Part shown: positions 32,699 through 44,168 of the stretch, piece after piece
Layout: every line of letters begins with the position of its first letter
Position numbering within the stretch: position 1 is the stretch's first letter
Origin: Ceraceosorus guamensis
Lineage: Eukaryota; Basidiomycota; Exobasidiomycetes; Ceraceosorales; Ceraceosoraceae
DNA length: 64,000 nt
Assembly (NCBI RefSeq): GCF_003144195.1
Contig: NW_020290023.1
Location: 186,001-250,000, forward strand
Direction: 5' to 3'
Notes under the pieces: model-generated
Databases searched by the model: none
Told to the model about the DNA's origin: nothing
Seen by the model: only the letters and a program-made list of their open reading frames with translations
Position numbers and translations under genes: made by a program

Positions 32699-35600
32699 AT
32701 GTCTTCACCGCACACGATGCAAGCTCCAAACATTCAGCCACAGCCAAAGGGACGGCGAACACGCAGCCTTCGCTCTTGTCTCGCGTGTCGCAAAGCCAAG
32801 CAGCGCTGCGAGTTGCCGGATTCCCCAGCCTGCATCCCGAGCAAAGAGCCGCAGCCTGCAAACCTGGTCTGTCGAAGATGCAAAGTGATGCGCTTCGACT
32901 GCATCGTCAGCGACCCGCTGCCCGAAAGCGTGACCAGCGGCAAAGCTGCGTCTCGAAAGCGAAAGCGCGCACAGCAGGACTCGCCAGCACAGGGACAGCA
33001 GCAACAGGCACCTCACCACAGTAGTGGATCTCAAAGTCACTCGTCCAAAGCCTCCTCATCCGTGTCTCTCTACAATGGCTACGGGCCATCTCCGCCCACG
33101 TCCCATGCTCCCTTGGACGCAACTTCCAGCTCGAGCTCACGTCCAGGCTGTTCGCGCACTCCGGACGAGCGGTCACCAGAGCACGAGCATGGGAGCGGTG
33201 CGCTATCATATCGCAGCATCGGTCATTCGTCCAGCATCCTGCATCCGCTCACCTCTTTCGAGCGATCTTGCAGCGATCGCAGCTCTACAAAGCATGGCGA
33301 GGTGAGAGAGCGTGAATGTCGAAGCGCAGGGCTGGACTTCACTGGGAACGTGCCTCTTGACAACGTCTCTGGCGCTCCACCATACAAACGTCGTCCACTG
33401 CCTAATGCTGTTCCTACTGCGACGCCCGCAGGCAGCGATAGCGCCCTTAGCACGACGACGAGTAGCACGGACCATCAAACGAGCAGACCTCTGCAGCGTC
33501 TCATCCACGAATTACAAGTTTTTGATCCTTCTCCGTCTTTTGGCATACGCCAACCAGATGCAGATGTGCGAGCCAGCGACGAGGTCTTACAGCGCCGTGC
33601 GGGCTCTGATCAGGCTTCGCGGGAGCCAGAGTGGATGCAGCGCTTGAAGGTGGTCATGCTGCCTTTTGTTCTCCTCGACAAGCTCTGCTCGGTCCAGTGT
33701 GACAAGCTGACGCTGGTGGATGGCGACCTCGCCACGCCGCCGGACGAGAATTTGGACACCAGCGTGGGCTCTTCCGACATTGAGCCGTTCCTGGCGTTGC
33801 TTGATCGTATGTCGATTGGTGGCCAGCAAGTCGCGGAGCTGGACGAGAGGCTCAAAGACCTCGTCGCGACCCTACCATGGTTGCCCTCCATCTCTACTCT
33901 GCTGAGCGCCGCTCGACGCTTCGACGGAAAAGTCTTGAATCTGCTTGTCGCATGCCTCTACTTTGCGGCTGGCAAAGCAGGATGGTTGCGTTTCAAAGCT
34001 GCCCTTTTGCCCTGGCTTCGCAGAGGCTGCCTCGGCTGCTTGTTGCAGGCGCCTCAAGGACCGGAAGACGTAGCCTTCTTGCTCTACGTCGCTCTCTATG
34101 AGCCGCTGCTGCTCAACAGCGCTTCGGGTGTCCGCTCGCTGGATGGCAAAGGCTTTCTGGCGTCTGCCAGTGCGGCCGCTCGCAACTTGGGACTTGACAA
34201 AGCGCCAGCACGTTTAGCAGCGGCGCTACACGAGTTGCCGCCAGGTGCAGACCTCGCATCGCTGGCCACGGTGCAGCAAGAAGCGGTGTTGTGGGTCTCG
34301 CTTAGCCTTCACGCCGTCACTCGCTCGATGGCGGAGACGATAGATAGAGAACCTATGGCTCGCTGCACCGAGGAAGACTGCGAGACAATTGTCCATCTCG
34401 CCGACCGACTTGGGCAGAATCGCTCGCCTCAAGCTACTTGGAGAGCGATCGGTCTGTACTTCTTGGCTGAGCACGCCAAGCTTGCCGAACATGGCCGCCA
34501 GCTCGATAGAATCTCGTGCAAGGCCCTAAGTCGGAAGTTCAAGACCAGCGACGAATTTCACCTCGAAGCTGAAAAGGTCGCCGAGGACTACGACACGTAC
34601 CGAATCAGAGTGGCGGAGCGGACGGCGATTTTCTGGAGACGCTGCCGTGCTCTCGGCTTCGAGGACGAGAGTGTCGTCGATTGGGTGAACATCGAATTCA
34701 TCTTTCTCATGCTGCTGTGTGAGTATGACGGTCGCATCAAGAGATGAAGCTGAACTCATGCCTACGCTACATTCGCAGGCATGTGTCGACTGTCCGAGGC
34801 TGTCTTTGATGTCTGCCGTCACTTTTGCGACATTTCGGAATCCGGCATCTTTATGGCAGCGTTGATGAAAGACGGCCCTTTGGTGCGAGCAGCGGCGATC
34901 ACGACGGGCAGAAGAGCAGAAATGACAAGGCACGCCCTCGTTTGCCTTTCGAACTTTCATCAGCAGCATTTTGTTTCGCGCATAGGCAAGACCCACGCTA
35001 GAGGCCGTTCTCTCGCCACGTCGGTCTCGCCGATCTACATTTGTGCGATGCTGGTTCAAGCTTCCAAGCAGTTGGCAGAAGAAGTTGCAGGTAAGTCGCG
35101 CTATTGCCCATTGCAAGCTCGCGCTCACGCAGTGCTGCATTCGAAACAGGACACTACCTCGATCGACGGCGTACGAGGCGCTCTGCTGGAGAGACTTATC
35201 TTGTAGCCCAATCAGCACTTCTACTTCGCAGCACTACCCAGGCGTTGCTCGACTTTGGGGGAATGGCAGGAAAGGCGGAGGCAGAGCGCTCCGAAGTCAT
35301 CCGGATGGGAAACCTGTTTGGGATCTCAGCGAATTGCGTGGAGAAGACTGCCCGCGTCATCCACGAATGGGGAGCAACCGCCCGAGGACTCCGTCAGTCG
35401 CTGCAGATTGCCGAAACTACAAGTGGTGAGGCCGAAGCACACACGAGCATAACGTCAGCTGGCCCCAGAGGTCCAGGCCTGCTTCGTGGGGATAGGAGGC
35501 GATCAGCAACGACCAACGAATTAGCCAGTGAACATTCGGCGCGCGGCCAGGATACTGCTGGTGAGCCAGCGTTAGCACCGCCCAACGGACCTTCTGGCAA

Positions 35601-35703
35601 CTCCATCGACTTTTTAAGCGGGCCGGAAGGAGACTTGGATGCGTTCATACGCCAGTTGCTCGACGAGCCTCTGGACTTTTTCACGTGGGTGCCGCAACCC
35701 TGA
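32699..35703 (+). CDS. Zn(2)-Cys(6) fungal transcription factor
   Basis: A 961-aa regulator from three exons: 32699-34718, 34779-35090 and 35150-35703. The binuclear zinc cluster is at residues 27-70: CLACRKAKQRC, then a 20-residue loop with one extra Cys, then CRRCKVMRFDC. A basic patch (RKRKRAQQ) and Gln/Ser-rich linker follow. The middle region (residues 330-690), with LLDRMSIGGQQVAELDERL and LLFLLYVALYEPLL-like helical segments, corresponds in position to the fungal-specific regulatory domain. An acidic C-terminus (GPEGDLDAFIRQLL) could be an activation domain. The start is the first ATG, right before the zinc cluster. The target pathway cannot be told from the sequence; neighbours do not form a biosynthetic cluster. 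Confidence 0.88.
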
Positions 35704-35830
35704 TTGTGGACAAGTGCGATGTCTTGGCGCGTAACGCTTCCTGCATATGATACAATGTCACGATTTCTAAAAGAGCAATGGAGTGGTGATCAGAATGAGG
35801 TCTCGAGGCGACTTGGCGAAGTGCCATCTG

Positions 35831-37802
35831 TTAGAACCTCGGCAAGAGTATCCTGCCGTTCTGGGTTTGCATCCAAGAAGCAAGCCGAGGCGTGGAAATG
35901 AGCTGGCAAGCCAAACGCGAGCTTTCCTCCCTGCCAATCGCATACTCCAGCATGTCTTGTTCTTCATCCGTCGGCGTTGCCTTTGGGTTGTCGACCAGAG
36001 CGGACGCAGACGGCGGTGACTGAATAGAGAAGCGTTGTCTCGGAGCAAAAGGTAAGGCGGCGTCTTTCGGAGCGTCTACGGTCAGTGAGGCATCTGCAGT
36101 GCGAGTGGGCGTCACTAGGTATACATGACACGTAGCGCATTCGCCTGTACAAGACCCGCATCGAAGCGTGTCAGCGCGTGTCCGCGTGAGACGATCAGGA
36201 GACGGCGTCGCAGCTACTCACAGACACCTCCGCAGGTAGCCTCGATGGAGGGTAGATTGGCGCGCTTCGCAGCATCTTTGATGGTCTCTCCGACTGTACT
36301 GTGCACTTCGTACTCTTCACCTTGCCAGTCGACGAAACGCAAAGTGACCGGCTGACCGGTCGCTGCACTCTCTCTTGGTGCTTGAGGAGTGGCTTGTAGC
36401 TCCGACGATGATGCTGCAACAGCAACGGGATCAGTGGCGCTGTCTTGGCTGCCAGTTGCTGACTTGGACGCTCCGCTTGCCGCCGCTGCAGGTGCTCGCG
36501 CTCTGGGAACGACGATTGCAGTTTGCACAGTTGGTGGGCCCCAATGCTCGTACTTTTTCGCCATCTGCTCTTTGCTAAGTCCTTGCCGGCCTCTCCACCT
36601 CGGCCAGTGAACCAGCTTTTCGCGTTTGTCTTCAAAATCGTAGGATGATGTGGGAGGGGCTAATGCAGAGCGCAAGACGAGTGGTGCATCAGAATTGCGT
36701 AGATTTCCGTACCAGTCACCGCTAGGTTGCACGATGGCGTTTGCAGCCCACTGCAGAAGGCAGACAAAGGTGACGAACAATGAGATGAGTCGAATCATAG
36801 CGCGGCGGCGAAGCGGCTCACCTTGTGACCACCAACATGCCCAATGCCCCAGATCCGAACCCTTTTGGGCTTGGCGCCGTCCAAGAGCGTACGTTCCCGG
36901 TATTTGCGTGTCTCCTCCTCGAGCCTTTCGCAAAGCTCACCTCCCGCTATCCCACACCTGCAATCTCTGCTACCGTGAATGCAAACGAAAATGTCGGAAA
37001 CATCCTCTGGCTGTGATCGAGCTGTCTGCCGTTTGGCGTGAGAAAGAGCGTCTTCGATCTTGGTGGCTAGCGGAGAACCCTGATCGAGGGTCTTGAATGA
37101 AAGGGACTGTATGCTTGCAGCTTTCCCATCACGATACAGCAGCATTGCGTACAGCTCCTCGTCCGCTGCGCCCCCCGGAGGCGCTCTCAGAAACCTGGAC
37201 TGTGCGGAATCCCACTCTCTCAAAGGCGCAGAGGTCGAGCTTGCGCCACCGGCTGAAGTAATGTCTGCCTCCCATGCCGCTAGCTCCTTGGATGGCCCAA
37301 GAAGCTCTGCGAGGTTGACATTGCATCCTTCGAGCGATCCGCCTTCTTTGCTTCTGCTCGAGAGCTCAGATAACAAGGGAGACACGCTGTCGATGTGACT
37401 GGGCCAAGAACTTCCTCGTCTGTGCTTTTGCGGTACGATGACGATCTGTGTTCTGTATGAAGGAGCGCTACCTGCCAGCGGTGTCGGGTCATAAGGTGCA
37501 GCTGGAACCTTTCCGCTAGAGTCTAAAGCTGTCTGCATATCTGCATTTGGCGGCAGGATCCATGCGGAACTGTGTTGCCATCTCCGAACGCTCGGAGTGG
37601 TGATGCGCGCGAGTAGCACCGCTGAAGATGTGCGAGCGAATGCAGCACGCGAGACGCCGGACACACCCGTCGCTGTCACCCCAAGGCGAGATCGATATCT
37701 GCCGCGTGCTCTATTGAAGTGCTCCACCGGTACCTCCCACAGGATATGTAAGCCCTGCGCATGGAGCGTCGAGGGTCCGAGACCTGTCAGAAGCCTGCTC
37801 AT
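35831..37802 (-). CDS. Aim32-like ferredoxin fused to adrenodoxin-type ferredoxin
   Basis: A 607-aa protein from three exons, 36822-37802, 36222-36750 and 35831-36144, whose lengths sum to an exact multiple of three. The first part is a sucrase/ferredoxin-like (Aim32/Apd1) thioredoxin-fold protein: presequence-like FARTSSAVLLARITT, VCIHGSRDCRCG, and GHVGGHK spliced to WAANAIVQPSGDWYG, then RGRQGLSKEQ. The second part (from about residue 450) is a 2Fe-2S ferredoxin: VTLRFVDWQGEEYEV, then across the last splice TCGGVCECATCH, and SSRLACQLIS supplying the fourth cysteine. The short intron 36751-36821 contains a stop and an ATG overlapping, which can mislead gene finders into two genes. Start ATG 37802 is the first available; an upstream exon is possible. 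Fe-S electron transfer in mitochondria is inferred. Confidence 0.85.
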
Positions 37803-38562
37803 GTCGGCGCGCGTCGTAGCATCTAGGGTTTGCTGGTCATGAATGGTGGCCAGGAAGATGGGGCTCGCGGGCGCGACTGGCTTCCAAGCATTCGGGCTTG
37901 CGGTCCAGTCAGCTGACCCTGGATGAAAGACATCAACAACGGCAGGAGTGGAGAGCGATTCCAATTGTAGGAGCCTGGTTTTGATTGGCGAGCATTTCAA
38001 ATCACACTGCGACTCACGAATGTGAATACCGGTACACGATTTCGCACACGCAGCAACTCATTTTGTCCGCGCTTCGAAAGGGTGCAGCGCGCTCAGCAAG
38101 TCAATTCGTGATTCTCGTGCGAGAAGAAGAAACATCAGCTGACGAGCTGCTGCTGAGGCTCCGGTCACGACGCTCGGATAAGAACTGGACCGGCTTCTTG
38201 GCGGACATTTTGAGCATCTTACAGTCTGAATGGCCAGGCTCGGCTGTCAGGTGTGGACAGTATAGTAGTCCTACGGCAGTAGCAGCACTTGCTGTCACAG
38301 TCACGGAAACGCAGACCCACATTGGCGTAGAAATAAAGTTGCCTCGCTGCCGGTTGACTTAAATCGTTGCGAAGCTTCTACGATCGTGCAGAGCGAGATG
38401 CTGAGACACGCGAGGTCACTTGGTCGCCGAGCTCGAGAGGCATCATTCAATTCATGTTCAGGCAGCTGAATGACCCGAATTAGTGATTGTTGATGCTTGA
38501 CGGTGATTCCGAGGCGTACAGTAGGGTGAGGTGAAGCACCTGGGAATCCTCGCGTACACACC
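37803..38562. other. Intergenic region
   Basis: 760 bp between tandem leftward genes. A 125-codon rightward open frame here (37985-38362) has no ATG start. Nothing else recognised. Confidence 0.45.
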
Positions 38563-39054
38563 TCATGCGGGTGGCGCTATGGAACCTTTTGCAAGCTCCT
38601 CGATCAATGTTTCGTCTCCAGGGCAGAATTCCCGAGTCTTGAGATCATCGTAGTGGACCCACGCCACCTTCTGACTGGCCAAAGCTTTTGCAACCTGACC
38701 GTCAAACTTCATCCGCGCCCAGTAGAAGAAGACGCTGTATTGCGTCCTGACTCCCTCCTCAGACTTCTCAAAGTGGATGGCGTGCACGCACTTGTTGTCC
38801 GTGACCTCGATGTGAACATCCAGCTCTTCGCGACACTCTCTCGTCAAAGCTTGCGCATGTGTTTCGCCCTCCTCCACTTTGCCGCCCGGGAATTCCCATA
38901 GATTGGCAAAGTTGGATGCGTCCTCGTGCCTCAATGACACCAGCAAATCGTAGGCACTCTTTGATGCTGTAACGGAGTGCCTCTCCTCGTCGGCTTGTTT
39001 GAGACGATACAGGAGCGCACAGACTACCGGAACGATCCGCGTTGGCAAGGACAT
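38563..39054 (-). CDS. Nudix hydrolase (MutT-like)
   Basis: A 163-aa single-exon Nudix protein. The Nudix box GGKVEEGETHAQALTRECRE, followed by ELDV, is at residues 57-80; FPGGK before it is the pattern of MutT-type (8-oxo-dGTP cleaning) enzymes. The N-terminus MSLPTRIVPVVCALLYRL is a first beta strand typical of the fold; the end WVHYDDLKTREFCPGDETLIEEL resembles bacterial MutT C-termini. The box has Asp instead of the usual Gly before the last hydrophobic residue. Sanitisation of oxidised nucleotides is likely, but substrate choice in this family is hard to predict. The start ATG at 39054 is the only sensible one. Confidence 0.88.
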   Translation of the reverse strand: MSLPTRIVPVVCALLYRLKQADEERHSVTASKSAYDLLVSLRHEDASNFANLWEFPGGKVEEGETHAQALTRECREELDVHIEVTDNKCVHAIHFEKSEEGVRTQYSVFFYWARMKFDGQVAKALASQKVAWVHYDDLKTREFCPGDETLIEELAKGSIAPPA

Positions 39055-40204
39055 GTTCTTGATCCATCAGACTTGGTCAATCGTTGATGCAATGCTCCGG
39101 CAAGAAATTCGCTGATGCCTCCAGTCCTTTTCCGCCGCGGATTATATGTGGGCCTTTTCGAAAACTTCTGAGTCTCTGGTGTAGAGCAATCAGCCGGCGT
39201 GAGCCAATCTCGACATAGAAGGAGCCAGGGGAACACAAGACTTCAGTACCGATTGCGCTTCTTCCATGGAGGGTTTAAATCTACGCGCAAAGTCTCTCCG
39301 TGAGCCAAGTCAACTTAATCTTCAATCGATTTGGACCGGTGCACAAAGCTGGATCAGGTCTCAAACTTTGGAAGAGATCGATCGAGAGCTGCGTGACGCG
39401 GCTCGCCCGATTCGAAGCCTCTATAAGTCAAGATTAACGTTCATCTTCGTCACACGCTCACAACAAGAAAGTGAATCTTGAATCTGAATCACGAATGATC
39501 TCATTCACATGATTCAAAATTCAAAATTCAAAACAAAAATTAACATTCAGTGATTGTGATTTGAACGTGGCAGCTGCGTGACTCAAGACTGCCGCGCGCG
39601 TGACCCAACACCTGACCGCAACACGAGCGCGTTCGCCTAACGCGACGATCGAGTTGACGCGTTAACTGGTTCGCCGCGGGCCGGCCAGGGTACCAGCATG
39701 CATGCACGCGCGAGAGCCTCATAGCCAGAGCGCCGGACGAGCATGCAGTAGCCAAACAAACCAACACGCGCCTATACCTACCTGTACATACAGCGCTGCA
39801 GCGCTGTCAGCGCACAAGTCAAGGACCGCGAATTGCGAACACCCTCCTGTCTTCTCTCGGAGCGTCGACAACAGTATACCTGCAGCCCAATCGACGACTG
39901 CTGTCCTCCAAAAGCCAGTTCCATGCCTCGAGAATCTTGCCACCACGAAGCTCGACGTCGCATCCATACGCAGACGGCCCTGACCCTGTCCGCGGCCGCC
40001 TCCTTTGGCAAATAGAGGCCAAGGCCATTAGTACCTACAGGCTATTCCACTTTCGTATCCACTGGATGCTGCTACCACTGTGGAGCTCACATTGTTGAGG
40101 CATGTCGCATGCGCTGCTCGGAGCCAGCTGAGAGCGACGTAAGCTGTTAGCGACGTCAAAGATCTCGCCAACGTCATCTTGCCGCTCAGCAGCTTTCGAG
40201 CACC
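39055..40204. other. Divergent intergenic region Nudix / DBF4
   Basis: 1150 bp. AT-rich direct repeats of ATTCAAAATTC lie near 39513-39530. A 71-codon ATG frame (39266-39481) exists but has no support. A CTATAAG sequence at about 39419 could be a TATA element. Otherwise nothing recognised. Confidence 0.45.
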
Positions 40205-43200
40205 ATGACTGGGCGAAGGCCAGCTCCGGTCCCGAGGCAGGCCCCTCGCAGACCTCTTGCGGAGAAGAACACGATAGCCAATACAAATCCAACTCAACAG
40301 GATACTGCAGCGGCCGGTCCCTCCAAACCAAGAATTGCCGGAGCGCGATGGGCGCCCGCCACGAGGAGCGCATCCATCGCACCGACAGAGAACAAAGAGC
40401 CAAGCCCGGCGGCTGATGTCCAACGAGCTGTATGCATGACACGCTCTCCTCAATGGCCTTCTGTGGATCTCGCAGCCTCATCATCGACCAAGCGCATACA
40501 TGCGGATCAAGAAGCCGCCATCACACCCGCCCCCGCCCCCGCCGAGCGACCGGTCTCCAGGCTTCCTAAGCCCATCATTTCGGAGAAGCGACAGATCGCT
40601 ACCCTGCAGCCTGCTCCAACTCCTGTGCACCCTGTACCTCGCACGCCCAGGAAGCGTGCAGTCCCGCAGGACGATGTACATTGCCGCAACAGGGTGCAGG
40701 CCGGCCAACATGACGAAATGGACGGCCTGGCTACTGCGACGGGTGAAAGCCCCAACAAGCGAAGCCGCTCGTCAAAGGAAGATTCAGATAGCAGCTCTCG
40801 TCGCCGCCGCATGGCAACGGACGAGTCGCTAAAAAACTCAGAAAGTACCACAGCGAGCGTGACAGGTCACCTGGTCGAAGTAACAATGCATGATCAGCCT
40901 CAAGAGCTTGTCCAAGCGTCATCAAATGCGCAACACGGATCGCGCATACATTCTCAGCTGGCACGTACTCTCGCAGATGTGAAGCAGCAAGAAGCGGCGC
41001 GCAGTCCCAAGACTTCTCAGCCCGCACCTGTAACCACATCTCGCTTCCTCAAGCAGTCCGGTGCAAAGACGCACGACGGCGCGTCACGCGAAGCAAGCAA
41101 AAGGGAAGCCGACGGAGAGTGGAGAAGAAAGTACGCCAAGAGCTTCCCAACCTTCATCCTCTACTTTGACGAGTTGAGTCCTTCGGACCTGGTCGAAGCA
41201 AGCACAAATGCGAAGCGATTTGGCGCGGTGAGTCTTGCTCCTTTGAGCTTCTACGAAGCCGCGCGAGCTGACATGCGTTAGCTCCCGTGCGTCAGATCGT
41301 GGCCCCGTTCTTCTCTAAAGACGTCACCCACCTCGTGTCGGCGCACAAGCATCAGTCGCGCCGAGCTCCAGAGCCCCTGCGGCAGGCACTCCTCAAGGCG
41401 ACTCCAGGCGGTTCTGTCGAAACAAGGGCCAACCATGGAGCTGAACGGTCTACAAGGTCGGCGCATCGCCCCGGTGCAACGAAGCTGGCACGTGAATCGA
41501 GACAGTGAGCATCGCGCGTGCACGAGTTGAGCATATATACAACCTTTCTCATTTGGGCGCTCTTCGCTCTTCATCCAGGCAACCACTGCACTCTGGGAGC
41601 AACCCCTTCGAAGAGGCAACGCCTGCTCCTCCCGAAAGCTCCATTGTCAGAAAAGCCCGCGACTTCAATATTCGCGTATGGTCCCATGAAAGTACGTAGG
41701 AGACAATGGCGCCCGAAGATTTGTTTCGCTGATACCTAACACCGCTGCTGTCCGCTTGTCCAGAATTCTGCAGCATCATTGCGGCGCTCGACGGAGCCCA
41801 AGTGCCCGCTCAAGCTCACGATTCTGACAAGCGTCGCCGCAATCTCTCGCAGATGCTACAGCAGGAGAAGCTGCAAGGGACCTCGGAGCGCGACCCTACT
41901 GCACCACGCTCCGACTATCACTACTTTGACAAGAATAGCTGCTACATTCTGGTAGAAGATGCCACCTGCGAGCACCGAGTTCTTTTCACGCAAGAGTTCA
42001 AGCGCCCCAGAGCCGACGAAGACCCACCGTGGCCCAAATTGTACGGTCAGCGCGAGGGTCGGTGCCCCTTCACGCGATGGGAGTCGAGGCCAAATGCACG
42101 CGCGACTGCGAATCGCCATGAGACTCTGAGACGTACCAGGTCGATGACTGACGTGGCGCGAGGAGCTGTATCTTCGAGGCTCAAACACGGAAGCCACTCG
42201 CCACAGCCAGTGCCCTTTAATTTGGAAAAGGCTCGGCCTGAAGCAGCCTCGATGCGCGGAGCCTCGCCCTATCCAATGGCCTCAGGCAACAGCATCGCTT
42301 TGACGTCCAACATCCACTCGACGACTTCCGCCGCTGCCGGCACTCACACCATTGGGTTTGCGGGTCAAGGAGCTCTTGATCGCAGACTGGTGACCCTGAC
42401 TGATCGTGGACTTCCCAGCCCATTGGCAGGCCCAGCAGGGAGTGCCGTGGCTTCAGCACTCCCCCGTCACATGACCTTTGCCAGTCATATCTCTCCCAGA
42501 GGTATCATGCGTCGCGCCGTGAGCACCGCGACCGGCCTAGCCCAAAGGCAAGCCCTGGCGGCGAAAGACAAGGAGGCACCAAAGTCCAAGCCTGGCAATT
42601 GCGAGAATTGCAGAACAAAGTACGACGACTTTGATGAAGTGAGTCGCCATCGTGCAAAGAACCTGCGCTGTCAGTCGTGCTGATAGACTTTGGCTCCGCA
42701 GCACGTTGCCTCGAACAAGCACCGCCGATTTGCTCTCAACGACAGTAACTTTGTGGAATTGGACGAGTTTTTGGCAGGCGTCGAACGCCAATCTGCGCTG
42801 TGGTGTGCCGAGGTGATGGAGGAAGCGGAGCGCTATCGCGAAGATACGGGAGAATACACTGACGAGCTGCAAGAGGATGTGATGGACGTTGGCGAGAGTT
42901 TTGGCACTTCCTGGCCGGCTGCCGAAGATGACTACATGACAGATGGAACGAGTGGTACGAATCAGTACACCAATATCATGGAGGATCCATCTATGGACAA
43001 CACGGACAATACCAGCACGAGCACTCATACTAGTCCAGATGCGCAACGAAGCCGCGTAAAGCTAGAACCCAAAATCTCTCGCGATGCCGGTGATCGACCT
43101 ACCAGTCAGACGGGACATGCCGACGTGCACGATTCATTCGGGCTGCACGGGACAGGCGTGCCTTCGGCTCCTGGCCCAGAGTCGAAGTCACACTCTCGCG

Positions 43201-43205
43201 GCTAG
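40205..43205 (+). CDS. DBF4: Dbf4-type activator of Cdc7 kinase (Dfp1/Him1)
   Basis: The regulatory subunit of the S-phase kinase that starts replication forks by phosphorylating MCM. Five exons with an intron after FGA (from about 41230), then one at about 41506-41578, one at about 41693-41762 and one at about 42638-42701. Order of motifs: a disordered basic N-terminus with KEN-like LAEKN near residue 20; BRCT-like motif N (SFPTFILYFDEL, then IVAPFFSKDVTHLVS, then KARDFNIRVWSHEKFCSII); motif M (YFDKNSCYILVEDA, PPWPKLYGQREGRCPF); and motif C, the Dbf4 zinc finger (PGNCENCRTKYDDFDE spliced to HVASNKHRRFA). The C-terminal tail is acidic. ATG 40205 is the first in frame. The exon joins restore motif M and motif C exactly, so the identity is secure. 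Confidence 0.95.
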
Positions 43206-44168
43206 GCTGCTCGCTGACCTCGTTCGCAGGCACAGCCTCACCTCCACTTGCTCTTCTCCCCATTCCGCCAAGCGATACCCAGCACGTGCACCAGAAAGAC
43301 ACATCACGACTCCACCAAAAGCCATCCCAACGACCTTTTTCGCGCCATCGTTTCAGAAGCGTCGTGATCAAAGCGCTCACATCATCTGCAACTCCGCGCG
43401 ATACCAGTCCAAGACCTGCACATCAGACTGCCTGCAAGACGCATTCCAGCATCCCTGTTCCTGATCAATCCTTCTCGACTACAACAACATGCGTCACCTA
43501 AGATAGAGTGGAAAACGTAACGTCTGCTCCCCCCACTCGTGCGGTTCCACTACAACAAGCCCTTTGTGTTATTGTACGACACTTGGCCGTGGGCCACCAC
43601 GGATCCCAAGATTGCTGCCGCACCTTCGTTCGGGGCTACGGCGCTGCAACAACCGGGTCGCGGGCTACCCTGACGACGAGAATGTCGCCAAGTAATGAGC
43701 ATGCAGAGACCTGGGGAAAATTCCTTGCTTGATGGCTGAGTAAGCATTCAGCACAGGCTGAGGCAATTGCGACGACAGTGCCAAGCAAAGTATACCCGCT
43801 GGGCGCTCTCGAGCAGGACTGTAGTTTCTGTGGTCCCAAGTGGGAGCGAAGACTCTTGCATCGTGTTTGTGAGCATGAGTGATCTGTCCTTGGCAAGTTT
43901 GGCACCAGCACAATCGACTGAAAAGTTTGCCATCCCGCGAAACGCCTCTGGACCGTGCTGTGTACCCTGCCGAACCGCGTCGTCTTAGCTGGGGAATTGG
44001 CAGCATGTGATCGTGGATGAGCTTGAAAATCACGAATAATCGAGCTGCTACGCGGCTCCACGCGCGGCGCTGTGGCGCTGCCATGCGCATGCATGAAATC
44101 GAAACGGAAGCGCTCGGCGCTGCTGCGTGTCGAGTCGCCGCGAGCCGCCGTGCCTACGTCGCTCCTGT
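43206..44168. other. Intergenic region
   Basis: 963 bp. The 3' flank of DBF4 and upstream region of the glutaredoxin gene. A minus-strand frame of 152 codons (43636-44094) is not convincing. The last 150 bp are GC-rich. Confidence 0.45.

Noticed and set aside
36214-36933. Separate ferredoxin gene starting at an ATG overlapping the Aim32 stop
   Set aside because: The stop/ATG overlap lies inside a clear 71-nt intron; splicing restores the conserved GGHK-WAAN-GDWYG order of the Aim32 family.
37985-38362. 125-codon rightward frame between the ferredoxin fusion and Nudix genes
   Set aside because: No ATG anywhere in frame before it, no family resemblance, and it overlaps the probable promoter of the leftward fusion gene.
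39266-39481. 71-codon ATG frame between Nudix and DBF4
   Set aside because: Short, AT-rich codons unlike neighbours, no homology; may be 5' leader or noise.
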